Below are positions 19,074 through 26,745 of a DNA stretch of 64,000 bases, piece by piece. This DNA is from Rhodobacteraceae bacterium UBA6796 (GTDB taxonomy: Bacteria > Pseudomonadota > Alphaproteobacteria > Rhodobacterales > Rhodobacteraceae), in contig DKFM01000006.1 of NCBI GenBank assembly GCA_002452815.1, forward strand, positions 186,001-250,000. Reading direction: 5' to 3'. The notes under the pieces were generated by a model. That model had not been told where the DNA came from. It saw nothing but the letters and a program-made list of their open reading frames with translations, and made no database searches. Both the position numbers and the translations under genes were made by a program. Every line of letters starts with the position of its first letter. Position 1 is the stretch's first letter.

Positions 19074-19468
19074 CAGTTCAGCTCCGCGACAAGGGCGACG
19101 CGGGCAAAGCCCTGCTCGGCCAGCTGCGCCATCAGCGCCGCAAGATCGGCCGCCTTCGCCCCGGCGTCCGCGCGCAGGCGCAAGGTCGGGCAATCGGCGC
19201 CGCATCCCCCGCGCCACGCGCTCAGCGCGGGCCAGACCGCCGCATCGCGCGCGCCCTCGAACCCGAGCGCCCCGTCGGGACCGAGGTAAAGCACCCCGCC
19301 CTCGCCCGGCTCGCCCCCGCTGGCGGCCGTGGGCGGGGTCACGGCAAAGGGTTCGGGCGGTGCCAGCGTGGCGGCAATCAGAAAGAAGATCAGCAGCAGA
19401 AACACCACGTTGATCATCGGCAACAGGTTTTCAGAGGGCGTCTTGCGGGGCGGTTCGGAAAACTGCAT
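19073..19468 (-). CDS. ExbD/TolR family protein 2
   Basis: 131 aa. The N-terminal transmembrane segment PMINVVFLLLIFFLIAAT replaces the usual proton-carrying Asp of ExbD (LTPMIDVVF) with Asn. A periplasmic domain follows, with a Cys pair GGCGADC near residue 85. Second of two tandem ExbD paralogues. It overlaps the first by one base and the tonB start by one to three bases. The Asp-to-Asn change suggests a non-conducting partner subunit in a hetero-ExbD stator. Confidence 0.88.
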   Translation of the reverse strand: MQFSEPPRKTPSENLLPMINVVFLLLIFFLIAATLAPPEPFAVTPPTAASGGEPGEGGVLYLGPDGALGFEGARDAAVWPALSAWRGGCGADCPTLRLRADAGAKAADLAALMAQLAEQGFARVALVAELN

Positions 19469-19845
19469 CAGGGCACCACCACCAGCTGCGTGATCCCCGC
19501 CTCCCGCAGGGTCTGGGTCAGGCCGACCAGATCCTGCACCGTGCCGCCCCGCGCACGCAGGATCACCGGATCGCCCGGATCGGCCATCAGCGGGGTCAGA
19601 TCCGCCACCAGATCGGCCTGCGCCACCGCCACCCCGTTCAGCCGCAACCCGCCATCTTCCAGATCAATCAGGCGCGGCGGACCCTGCCACTGCCCGCCCG
19701 GTGACCCGGCCAGGGCCAGATCCTGATCGGCATCATGGCCAAAGCGCGAGGCGAGCATGAAGAACACCAGCAGCAGGAACACCACGTCGATCATCGGCGT
19801 GAGCGAGGGGCGCCGGCGCGGCCGCGCCTCGCCGAAGGAAAACAT
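19468..19845 (-). CDS. ExbD/TolR family protein 1
   Basis: 125 aa. The N-terminal SLTPMIDVVFLLLVFFMLAS carries the canonical Asp of the proton pathway. A short periplasmic domain ends in ITQLVVVP. It overlaps the exbB-like stop by one base and the next ExbD gene by one base, so all four genes are tightly coupled. It forms the inner-membrane stator with ExbB. Confidence 0.92.
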   Translation of the reverse strand: MFSFGEARPRRRPSLTPMIDVVFLLLVFFMLASRFGHDADQDLALAGSPGGQWQGPPRLIDLEDGGLRLNGVAVAQADLVADLTPLMADPGDPVILRARGGTVQDLVGLTQTLREAGITQLVVVP

Positions 19846-20534
19846 TATTCCGCCGCCGCGCGGGCGGGCGCGGCCTCTGCCGGGGCCCGCTGCGGTGCAC
19901 GGGCAAAGATCAGCGTGGCCGCGTCTTCCATGTCGTGCCGCAGCCGGTCGACGACAGATTCAAACCAGGTCAGCGCGACCTGCGCGGGGATCGCCACCGC
20001 CATGCCCGCGGCCGTGGTCAGCAGCGCCTCCCAGATACCGCCGGCAAGGGTGGCGGGATCGGCGCGCGCGCCTGCCTCTTGCAGCGCCTGAAACGCCGCG
20101 ATCATGCCGGTCACCGTGCCCAAAAGGCCCAGCAGCGGCCCGATCGCCACCGCCAGTTCCAGCCCGCGCAACCCGGCCCGCGCCCGCGCCAGAAGCCCGC
20201 GCGCGACACGGGCGGTTTCGGCCTCGGCGCCGGCGCGGTCCAGCGTGCTGTCCCCAAGCGCCACGATCGCCGCCCGCGCCAGCCGCGCGCGCAGCGAATG
20301 GCGCCCGTCCAGTTCCGTCAGCGCCGCGGCGGGATCGCCCGCCTGCCAGGCGGTAATCGCGGCCGAGGAATGCGCGCCGCCCGACCAGGCGCCCGCGCGC
20401 AACAGATCCCACAATTTCCACAAGATCAGCGCCAGCGTCAGCACCGACAGCACGCCGATGGCCCACATCGCCGGACCGCCCAGATCAAGGATGCCGCCCA
20501 GGCGACCTGCCAGATCCGTTGCCGCGCCTGTCAT
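19845..20534 (-). CDS. ExbB/TolQ/MotA-type proton channel protein
   Basis: 229 aa. Three helices: about 23-43, 125-150 (AVAIGPLLGLLGTVTGMIAA) and 165-185. The central helix carries the family signature. Two ATGs are close together. The one at 20532-20534 has a GGGGGG Shine-Dalgarno at 6-bp spacing, so it is preferred over 20538-20540. First gene of the exbB-exbD-exbD-tonB operon, just downstream of the tRNA-Thr gene on the same strand. Confidence 0.9.
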   Translation of the reverse strand: MTGAATDLAGRLGGILDLGGPAMWAIGVLSVLTLALILWKLWDLLRAGAWSGGAHSSAAITAWQAGDPAAALTELDGRHSLRARLARAAIVALGDSTLDRAGAEAETARVARGLLARARAGLRGLELAVAIGPLLGLLGTVTGMIAAFQALQEAGARADPATLAGGIWEALLTTAAGMAVAIPAQVALTWFESVVDRLRHDMEDAATLIFARAPQRAPAEAAPARAAAE

Positions 20535-20565
20535 GACCATCCCCCCGCGTGACGCCCCGAGGGGC

Positions 20566-20641
20566 TGGTGCCGGTGGAGGGACTCGAACCCCCGACCCTC
20601 GACTTACAAAATCGCAGCTCTACCAACTGAGCTACACCGGC
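20566..20641 (-). tRNA. tRNA-Thr (anticodon UGU)
   Basis: 76 nt including an encoded CCA. The acceptor stem pairs GCCGGTG with CACCGGC. The D arm is GCTC/GAGC. The anticodon loop TTTGTAA gives UGU. The T arm is GGGGG/CCCTC around TTCGAGT. The top pair of the anticodon stem (27-43) is a G-A mismatch and 31-39 is a T-G wobble, the other three pairs being normal. It decodes ACA/ACG-type Thr codons, which are rare in this GC-rich genome. Confidence 0.96.
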
Positions 20642-20688
20642 CTATGGGCTGCAATACAGTCCCGCGCGCGCGGGCGCAAGATTGCCGT

Positions 20689-22410
20689 TCAGCGCCGCTT
20701 TTCCAGATTGGCGCGCGCCAGAACCAGGGTCGCCAGCAGGCCCACCGCCATCACCAGCAACGCCGCAGGCGCCGCATCACCCAGGTTTTCAAGGCTTGCC
20801 TTTTCATGCACCCGCGTTGCCAGCGTGTCATAGTTGAAAGGCCGCAACAGCATCGTGGTGGGCAGCTCTTTCACGCATTCGACAAAGACCAGCAGCAGCG
20901 CCGAGCCGACCGACCCGCGCATCAGCGGCAGATAGACTTCGCGCAGCGCGCCCCCCGCCGTCCGCCCGAGCGAGCGCGCCGCCATCGGCAGGCTGGGCGA
21001 CACACGGCCAAAGGCGCTGTCGGCGGCGCCCTGCGCCAGCGCGAAGAACCGCACCACATAGGCCAGAACGATGGCCGTGGCGGTCCCGGTCAGCATCAGC
21101 CCGGGGTCATAGCCCGTCAGCGCCCAGATCGCGTCGGCCAGCCGGTGATCCAGCGCGGCCAGCGGAATCAGGATACCCACCGCCAGCACCGCGCCCGGCG
21201 CCGCATAGCCCAGCGTGGTGAAGGGCAGCACGACGCGCGGCAGCCGCCGCCCCGTCATCCGCACGCCATAGACCATGAACAGCGCCGCCGCGACCGTCAC
21301 AACCGCCGCGATGCCACCCACGCTGAGCGTATGGAACAGCGCGCGCGCCAGACCCGGGCCGAACCAGGCCTCGGGGTTGGCCAGCGCATAGGTGCAGATC
21401 ACCGCCACCGGCAGCACGAACCCCATCAGAAACGGGATGGCGCACAGGGTGGTGGCGAACCAGCCCGCCGCGCCGGTCAACTGCGTGCGCAGGATCGGGC
21501 GTGGCTGGCGCGCGGATTGGTAATAGCGCGAATTGCTCCGGCTGGTCTTTTCCAGCGCGAACAGCACGAAGATCACCCCCAGGATCACCACCGCGATCTG
21601 CGCCGCCCCGCCCGCGTTGCCGGCCTCCAGCCAGGTGGTGAAGATCCCGGTGGTCAGGGTCTGCACGCCGAAATAATCGACCACGCCGAAATCGGCCACC
21701 GTCTCCATCATCGCGATTGCGGCGCCTGCCACGATCGCCGGGCGTGCCAGCGGCAGGCCGACCCGCCAGAACAGCCCCACCGGCCCCGCCCCAAGGGCGC
21801 GGGCGACCTCGTAACTGCCGCCCGACTGTTCGCGAAAGGCCGAGCGTGTCAGCAGATAGACATAGGGATAGAAGGCCGAGGCCAGCACGACGACGGCGGC
21901 CGTGCGCGAGCGCACCTGCGGGAACCAGTAGTCGCGCGCCGACGCCCAGCCGAAGGCCTCGCGCAGGGCGGTCTGCACCGGGCCGCTGTAATCCAGGAAA
22001 TCGACCAGCGCATAGGCGCCCACATAGGCCGGAATCGCCATCGGCAGCAACAACAGCCATTCCAGCCAGCCAGACCCCGGGAACCGATACATCGAGATCA
22101 GCCAGGCCGCCCCCGCGCCCACCGCCGCCGCCAGCACACCCACACCCCCCGCCAGAACCGCGGTATTGGTCATGTAGCGCGGCAGTGTCGTGGCCATCAG
22201 ATGCGGCCAGATATTCTCGGTCGGGTTCAGCGCGACCCAGATCACCGCGATGATCGGCGCGACGATCAGCAGCGCAATCACTACCGCCCCCGCCGACCAC
22301 AGCCCCGAACCGGCATGGCGCAAGCCGATGCCCCCTGCCCCCGCCGAACGCCTGCGGGCAGTGCCTATCGGGGCCGGGGTCATTACCTGAGTCTTCTGAT
22401 CGGTTACCAT
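20689..22410 (-). CDS. Fe(III)-type ABC transporter permease (FbpB/AfuB family), orphan
   Basis: 573 aa with about 12 helices arranged as two binding-protein-dependent permease domains. The EAA-type loops include YEVARALGAGPVGLFWRVGL in the first half and MAARSLGRTAGGALREVYLP in the second. This duplicated architecture is typical of ferric-iron permeases. No binding protein or ATPase is adjacent, so it must pair with subunits encoded elsewhere. Start choice is uncertain: ATG 22408-22410 is used, but 22381-22383 is nearly as good and the frame is open upstream to 22488. Confidence 0.85.
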   Translation of the reverse strand: MVTDQKTQVMTPAPIGTARRRSAGAGGIGLRHAGSGLWSAGAVVIALLIVAPIIAVIWVALNPTENIWPHLMATTLPRYMTNTAVLAGGVGVLAAAVGAGAAWLISMYRFPGSGWLEWLLLLPMAIPAYVGAYALVDFLDYSGPVQTALREAFGWASARDYWFPQVRSRTAAVVVLASAFYPYVYLLTRSAFREQSGGSYEVARALGAGPVGLFWRVGLPLARPAIVAGAAIAMMETVADFGVVDYFGVQTLTTGIFTTWLEAGNAGGAAQIAVVILGVIFVLFALEKTSRSNSRYYQSARQPRPILRTQLTGAAGWFATTLCAIPFLMGFVLPVAVICTYALANPEAWFGPGLARALFHTLSVGGIAAVVTVAAALFMVYGVRMTGRRLPRVVLPFTTLGYAAPGAVLAVGILIPLAALDHRLADAIWALTGYDPGLMLTGTATAIVLAYVVRFFALAQGAADSAFGRVSPSLPMAARSLGRTAGGALREVYLPLMRGSVGSALLLVFVECVKELPTTMLLRPFNYDTLATRVHEKASLENLGDAAPAALLVMAVGLLATLVLARANLEKRR

Positions 22411-22492
22411 GCGGTCGGACTTACACCGAAACAGGTTTGCCTGTCCAGAAAAGCCCCTGTAATCTGCCGGGCGCAAAGCAGGACACAAAAAG

Positions 22493-23368
22493 ATGCAGGT
22501 TGTATATCACCTTGGCGCCCATTCGACCGATGAGGAGCGGCTGATCCGCACCCTGGCCGAAAACCGTGCGCAGCTGGCACAGGCGGGGGTCGTGGTGCCC
22601 GCCGCCAATCGCTATCGCCCGGTCCTGCGCGAAACGCTGATGGCGCTGAAGGGGGGGCCGGCCGATGCCGATACCCAGGCGCGCATTCTGCAGGCCTGCG
22701 ACGCCGACGAGACGCTGCGGCGGCTGGTGTTCAGCCATGAATTCTTTCTGTGCATCCCGGGCCGCGTGGTGACGGAGGCAGGGTTCTACGCCATGGTGCC
22801 CGCCAAGCTCGGGCCGCTGGCGAACCTGTTCCCCGAGGCACGCACCGAATTTCACATGGCGCTGATCAATCCCGCCACGCTGTTGCCGGCCCTCAAGGCG
22901 CGGCTGCCGAAGATGAGATATGATGAGATGATGGCAGGCCGCGACCCGCGCGAGTTGCGGTGGGCACCAGTGGTGCGCGCGATGGTCGAGGCCGCGGGCG
23001 GCAACCGGCTGGTGCTGTGGTGCAACGAGGATCTGCCGATGCTCTGGCCCGAGGTGCTGCGCAATCTGGCGGGGCTGCCCGCCTCGACGCTGCTGCAGGG
23101 CGACGATGCGCTTTTGGCCACGATCATGAGCGAGGAAGGCCTGGCACGGTTGCGCAGCTACCTGCGCAGCCATCCGCCGCAAACCGTGCTGCAACGGCGC
23201 AAGATCGTCAGCGCCTTTCTGGACAAGTTCGTCCTGCCCGAGGCCGTCGAGGTCGAGATCCCCCTGCCCGGCTGGACCGACGATCTGGTCGCCGAAATCA
23301 CCGCCGCCTATGATGCCGACGTGGCCGAGATCGCCGCGATGGACGGGGTCGAGTTTCTGCTGCCCTGA
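22493..23368 (+). CDS. Sulfotransferase-like protein with a degenerate nucleotide-binding loop
   Basis: 291 aa, soluble. It opens MQVVYHLGAHSTDEERLIRT, which lines up with the PAPS-binding loop of bacterial sulfotransferase-like proteins (HxGxHKTGTT), but the Lys-Thr-Gly-Thr core is replaced by Ser-Thr-Asp-Glu. The later segment GVVVPAANRYRPVLRE also follows that family, and NRLVLWCNEDLPMLWPEVL matches a second strand-helix unit. It is divergent from the iron-type permease, with an 82-bp gap. I infer a fold relationship only. Catalytic activity is doubtful and the substrate unknown. Confidence 0.65.
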   Translation: MQVVYHLGAHSTDEERLIRTLAENRAQLAQAGVVVPAANRYRPVLRETLMALKGGPADADTQARILQACDADETLRRLVFSHEFFLCIPGRVVTEAGFYAMVPAKLGPLANLFPEARTEFHMALINPATLLPALKARLPKMRYDEMMAGRDPRELRWAPVVRAMVEAAGGNRLVLWCNEDLPMLWPEVLRNLAGLPASTLLQGDDALLATIMSEEGLARLRSYLRSHPPQTVLQRRKIVSAFLDKFVLPEAVEVEIPLPGWTDDLVAEITAAYDADVAEIAAMDGVEFLLP

Positions 23369-23415
23369 CGCCTGCGCACGCCACAGGCCCCATGCAAAAA
23401 ACGGGCCCCATGCAA

Positions 23416-23437
23416 AAAGGCCCCCGCGGGGGCCTTT
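23416..23437. terminator. Bidirectional terminator between convergent genes
   Basis: AAAGGCCCCCGCGGGGGCCTTT is a perfect 22-bp palindrome between the sulfotransferase-like gene and gapR, flanked by A-rich sequence on the left. It can act as an intrinsic terminator for both, although the U-runs are short. Confidence 0.75.
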
Positions 23438-23460
23438 GGTGCCTTGGGTCAGGGCCCGGA

Positions 23461-23712
23461 TCAGATCATCCCGAGCGCGGCTTTGTAGATGTCGAGGATG
23501 GCTTCTTCCTCGGCCAGATCGTTCTTGTCGCGCTTGCGCATCGCGACGATCTTTTTCAGAACCTTGGTGTCATAGCCGCGCGCCTTGGCTTCGGACATGA
23601 TGTCTTTCTGCTGCTCGGCGATGTCTTTCTTCTCGGCTTCCAGATGTTCGAACTGCTCGATGAACTGGCGCAGTTCGTCGGCGGCAACATTATAGGCGGC
23701 ATCACTGGGCAT
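23461..23712 (-). CDS. gapR: GapR nucleoid-associated protein (DUF2312)
   Basis: 83 aa, fully helical and charged, with [20 protein letters not shown] and a C-terminal [14 protein letters not shown]. This is the GapR family of alphaproteobacteria, which clamps overtwisted, AT-rich DNA ahead of replication and transcription and stimulates type II topoisomerases. Length and sequence match the family well. The ATG follows GGAGTTTTTCG. The gene is monocistronic and ends against a bidirectional terminator. Confidence 0.95.
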   Translation of the reverse strand: MPSDAAYNVAADELRQFIEQFEHLEAEKKDIAEQQKDIMSEAKARGYDTKVLKKIVAMRKRDKNDLAEEEAILDIYKAALGMI

Positions 23713-23816
23713 CGAAAAACTCCTGTCTGAAGGCCTGCGCTTCGGGTTGGCCCTGACTAGCCCGCCCGCGCCCCCGCTTCAAGAGACTTGGGCGCTGCCC
23801 CCGGGATTGCCCGCCG

Positions 23817-23879
23817 AGGGGGCGCTGCCCCCGGCTGCGTGCCGCAGCCTCGCCCAAGGTATTTCGGGCAAGATGAAAA
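23817..23879 (+). repeat. Dispersed repeat, copy C (single half unit)
   Basis: GGGGGCGCTGCCCCC, then GGCTGCGTGCCGCAGCC, then CAAGGTATTTCGGGCAAGATG. This is one half of the composite element of copies A and B: GC hairpin followed by the ATATTT-AAGATGAA arm. The GC hairpin module is also present once more just before it (about 23791-23802). It fills the 241-bp gap between gapR and the next small gene. Confidence 0.7.
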
Positions 23880-23953
23880 CCACCACCGGCCCTTCCCCCT
23901 TGCCAGCCCGCGCCGCGCAGGCTAGGCCCGGGGCGCGACAAACGGAGGGGCGC

Positions 23954-24169
23954 ATGGACTATCTGATCTGGGCCGGGGCCGCGGTTTCGATGGCCGGACT
24001 TGCCGGTATCATCTGGTGCATTCTGGCGATCGCCAAGGCCAAACGCGCCGGGCTGGACGACGCCGCACTGCGCGCGCGGCTGCAGCGTGTGGTCACGATC
24101 AATCTGGGCGCGCTGTTCACCTCGGTCATCGGGCTGATGATGGTGGTGGCGGGGGTGATGCTGGGCTGA
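23954..24169 (+). CDS. Small two-helix membrane protein, hypothetical
   Basis: 71 aa with two transmembrane helices (about 5-27 and 48-69) linked by a basic loop KAKRAGLDDAALRARLQR. The ATG follows CGGAGGGGCGC, a good ribosome binding site. Codon use is normal for the genome. Monocistronic and convergent with the FadB-like gene (22-bp gap). I do not recognise the family. Confidence 0.7.
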   Translation: MDYLIWAGAAVSMAGLAGIIWCILAIAKAKRAGLDDAALRARLQRVVTINLGALFTSVIGLMMVVAGVMLG

Positions 24170-24191
24170 GGCCCGCCACCGGGCATCGCGC

Positions 24192-26174
24192 CTAGCTGTC
24201 CAGATCGCCGAATTTCCGCCCGTTGCGGATCAGCACATCCCAAAGCGTGACGGGCGCAGGCGCGCCCTCGGCCGCCAGCGCGCGCAGCCGCGTGCGCGTC
24301 GCCAGCAACCCGGCGCGATCGGCCTGAAACAGCGGGCCGCCATGGGCGCGCGGAAAGCCCAGGACCCGCAACGCCAGCAGATCCAGATCGCCCGCACGAT
24401 GCGCCTGCCCACGCTGCAGCGCCTGCGCCCCCTCGCCCGCAAGCTCGGCCAGCACCCGCGCCACGATTTCGCGCGCGCCCAGTCGCTGCGGCGCAATTCC
24501 CGCCTCGTCCCGCAGCGCGGCCAGAATTTCGGGCAGGCCCGGCGCCGATTGCGGCATGGCCCCCGCATAAAGATAAACACCCCGCCCGGCGGCACGCCCG
24601 GTCTGCCCCTCGAGCTGCAGGAAGGTGAAAAACGCCCCCGGCGCGCGGCCCGCCGCTGCGATCTGCGCCAGCACCGTGTCGATCCCCAGTCGGTCGACCT
24701 GCACGAAGGGCGGCTCGGCGACCCCATACTCCCGCAGCGCGGCATCGACCGCTTCGGGCGTGGCCCCGGCCAGAACCGCGCGTTCGGCCGCAGCCCAGAA
24801 CGCCGCCCGCAACCGCGCGCCCAGACCCGGCGCGGCCTGGATCACCAGATCGCCGGTGGCGCGCAACAGATCCGCGACCGGGGCCAGAAGCGGCTCGGCC
24901 TCGGCGCCACCCGCGCTCAGGGCGACCAGCCCCGGCAGCGTGTCGACCCGCAGATCCTGCGCCCGCGCCGCAGCAAACCCTGCAAGCGCCAGGGGCAGAC
25001 CCAACGCCTGAAGCAGGGGCACTTCCTCGGCCCCCGGGGCCGCCAGCACCAGATCGGCCCCGCTCAGCCCCGCCGGATCAAGGGCCGCGCCCAGCCGGGC
25101 CCAATCGGCCTCGCGCTGATCGGGGTCGAGCGTTCCGGCCTGCACCGCCGCCTCTTGCGCATGGGCGATGCGCGAAAATGCAGGCTCCAGCGCCCCGGGA
25201 TCAGTGGCCCCCATGATGACCTCCCGCCCCTGTTGCAGCAGCGCCAGCGCCAGACGATCGGGTTGATTCCACAGCGCAATCCTGTGCAGATCCGCGCCCT
25301 CTGCGGGCGCAAACCCGCCCCGCGCCGCCGACCGCTCGGCCTGTGCGACGTGATGGAGCGCCTGCGCCAGTTCAGCCGCGCGCAGATCATCGAGCGCCAC
25401 CGCCTCGAAATCGAGCGCCTCTGACAGCGGCAATAAAAGCGCGGCTTCGACCACTTCGGCCGCGCGCTGCGCGACGGGGGCCATCACGCCGCCCGCAAGC
25501 CCCGCGCGCGCCGCTGCCAGATCGTCCAGCGCGCGCTGCGGCGCAGCAACAGCGCCGTCGCGCGGGGCAAAGGGCATCTCGCCGCCGCCCTCGGCCACCT
25601 GCAGCGCGGCCGACACCGCCGCCGATTCAATCGCCCCTTCGGAGGCCACCGCATCACACAGCCCCAGCCCCATCGCGGCCTGCGCGTCCCAGTCGTGCCC
25701 CGAGGTGACATAGCTCAGCGCTTGCGCCGCGCCCGCACGCCGCGCCAGCCGCACCAGACCGCCCCCCGCAGGGATCAGCCCCAGTGCATATTCCGGCGCG
25801 GCAAAGACCGTATCGGCCAAGGCCATGCGCAGATCCACGGCCTGCGTCAGCGCCAGCGCCCCGCCCGAAATCCGCCCGGACAGCACCGCCACCACCGGCA
25901 CCGGCGCACCCGCCAGCCGCCCGGTCAGGGACGCCAGCCGCGCAGCCCCCGGCCCGTCGTAATCGCGGGCCGGATCGGCGGCCACCGGCCATCCCCCGGG
26001 GCCCGCGCGCAGCACCATCGCGCGCAATCCTTCGTCTTTCAGGCACAGATCCAGCGCCCCGTTCAGGCTGGCACAGAGATCGGCGTCAAACCCCGGGTCC
26101 TGCGCACCACCGGCCCCGGGCAGCGTGACCAGGGCCACGCCTTCGCGCCGTTGCAGCTTCACCCGTCGTGCCAT
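24192..26174 (-). CDS. FadB/FadJ-like fusion with eroded catalytic motifs
   Basis: 660 aa with the overall layout of the bifunctional enoyl-CoA hydratase/3-hydroxyacyl-CoA dehydrogenase. The hydratase domain (about 1-190) keeps APEYALGLIPAGGGLVRLAR with one catalytic Glu. The equivalent of the other Glu, in the GGCEL segment, reads SGGALALTQ, so that residue is lost. The dehydrogenase half lacks the GxGxxG nucleotide-binding loop and the expected catalytic His-Glu context. The C-terminal domain is recognisable (RVLGFPRAHGGPLFQADRAG). The frame is intact and well biased in codon use, so it is expressed but probably has altered or no catalytic activity. Confidence 0.8.
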   Translation of the reverse strand: MARRVKLQRREGVALVTLPGAGGAQDPGFDADLCASLNGALDLCLKDEGLRAMVLRAGPGGWPVAADPARDYDGPGAARLASLTGRLAGAPVPVVAVLSGRISGGALALTQAVDLRMALADTVFAAPEYALGLIPAGGGLVRLARRAGAAQALSYVTSGHDWDAQAAMGLGLCDAVASEGAIESAAVSAALQVAEGGGEMPFAPRDGAVAAPQRALDDLAAARAGLAGGVMAPVAQRAAEVVEAALLLPLSEALDFEAVALDDLRAAELAQALHHVAQAERSAARGGFAPAEGADLHRIALWNQPDRLALALLQQGREVIMGATDPGALEPAFSRIAHAQEAAVQAGTLDPDQREADWARLGAALDPAGLSGADLVLAAPGAEEVPLLQALGLPLALAGFAAARAQDLRVDTLPGLVALSAGGAEAEPLLAPVADLLRATGDLVIQAAPGLGARLRAAFWAAAERAVLAGATPEAVDAALREYGVAEPPFVQVDRLGIDTVLAQIAAAGRAPGAFFTFLQLEGQTGRAAGRGVYLYAGAMPQSAPGLPEILAALRDEAGIAPQRLGAREIVARVLAELAGEGAQALQRGQAHRAGDLDLLALRVLGFPRAHGGPLFQADRAGLLATRTRLRALAAEGAPAPVTLWDVLIRNGRKFGDLDS

Positions 26175-26295
26175 TGCCTGCCCTGCTTTCCACCCTCCGG
26201 GCCATCATGCCCGCGTCTGGCCGAGTTTACGGCGAAAGCGGGCCGAGGCAACGCTGATTTCACATCATTCCAGAGACTTGCCCGCCGATGCGGGT

Positions 26296-26619
26296 TCAGT
26301 GCCCGGCGGCGTGGTCACGGCAGAACGGTGTCGCGGGGATCAGATCGAGCCGCTCTTCCGAGATCTGCGCCCCGCAGGTGACGCAATATCCATACTCGCC
26401 TTCGTCGATCCGTGCGAGCGCCGCCTCGATCATGCGCAACTCCTGACGGGCGGACAGACGCAGATCGTCCAGCACCTCGTCGCCCTCGCGCTCGGTCGCC
26501 ATCTCTTCCCAATCCTTGGAGTCATGCCCCTCGAATTCGGTCTCGATCTGATCAAGCCGCGCACTCAGCTGGGCCTGGCGGGCCTCCAGTTCGGCTTTGC
26601 GGGTGTCGAGCGTTTTCAT
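26296..26619 (-). CDS. DksA/TraR-type zinc-finger protein with a Cys3-His variant finger
   Basis: 107 aa. An N-terminal coiled-coil (residues 1-70, with KAELEARQAQLSARLDQIE) is followed by GEYGYCVTCG and FCRDH. The finger reads C79-x2-C82-x17-C100-x2-H103, so the fourth Cys of the usual C4 finger is His. Family members bind the RNA polymerase secondary channel and alter initiation. It lacks the long DksA N-terminus. The ATG at 26617-26619 follows GGAGGAGGACGCC. It is divergent from the YeeE/YedE pair, with an FNR-type box between them. Confidence 0.85.
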   Translation of the reverse strand: MKTLDTRKAELEARQAQLSARLDQIETEFEGHDSKDWEEMATEREGDEVLDDLRLSARQELRMIEAALARIDEGEYGYCVTCGAQISEERLDLIPATPFCRDHAAGH

Positions 26620-26670
26620 GGCGTCCTCCTCCTGTTCGGCCCATCTAAGACCGCGCAGCCGGGCCGGGCC

Positions 26671-26684
26671 TTGACGCAGGTCAA
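26671..26684. promoter_or_regulatory. FNR/FnrL-type palindrome in a divergent promoter region
   Basis: TTGACGCAGGTCAA is a perfect TTGAC-N4-GTCAA palindrome, a common form of the FNR/Crp-family box in Rhodobacterales. It lies between the DksA-like gene (start 26619) and the YeeE-like gene (start 26746). For the DksA side, a TTAGAT -10 candidate (26648-26643) puts the box centre at -41.5. For the YeeE side, TAGCAT (26713-26718) puts it near -47. It could serve either gene or both. Confidence 0.55.
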
Positions 26685-26745
26685 ACGGCTTGCGTGCCGT
26701 GTCGAGCGATCCTAGCATAGGTGCAGGGAGAATAAGGAATTTATC

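Noticed and set aside
20104..22533. A long plus-strand open frame of about 800 codons over exbB and the permease
   Set aside because: Arg/His/Gln-rich mirror of high-GC coding sequence on the other strand. It covers the tRNA gene and has no family features.
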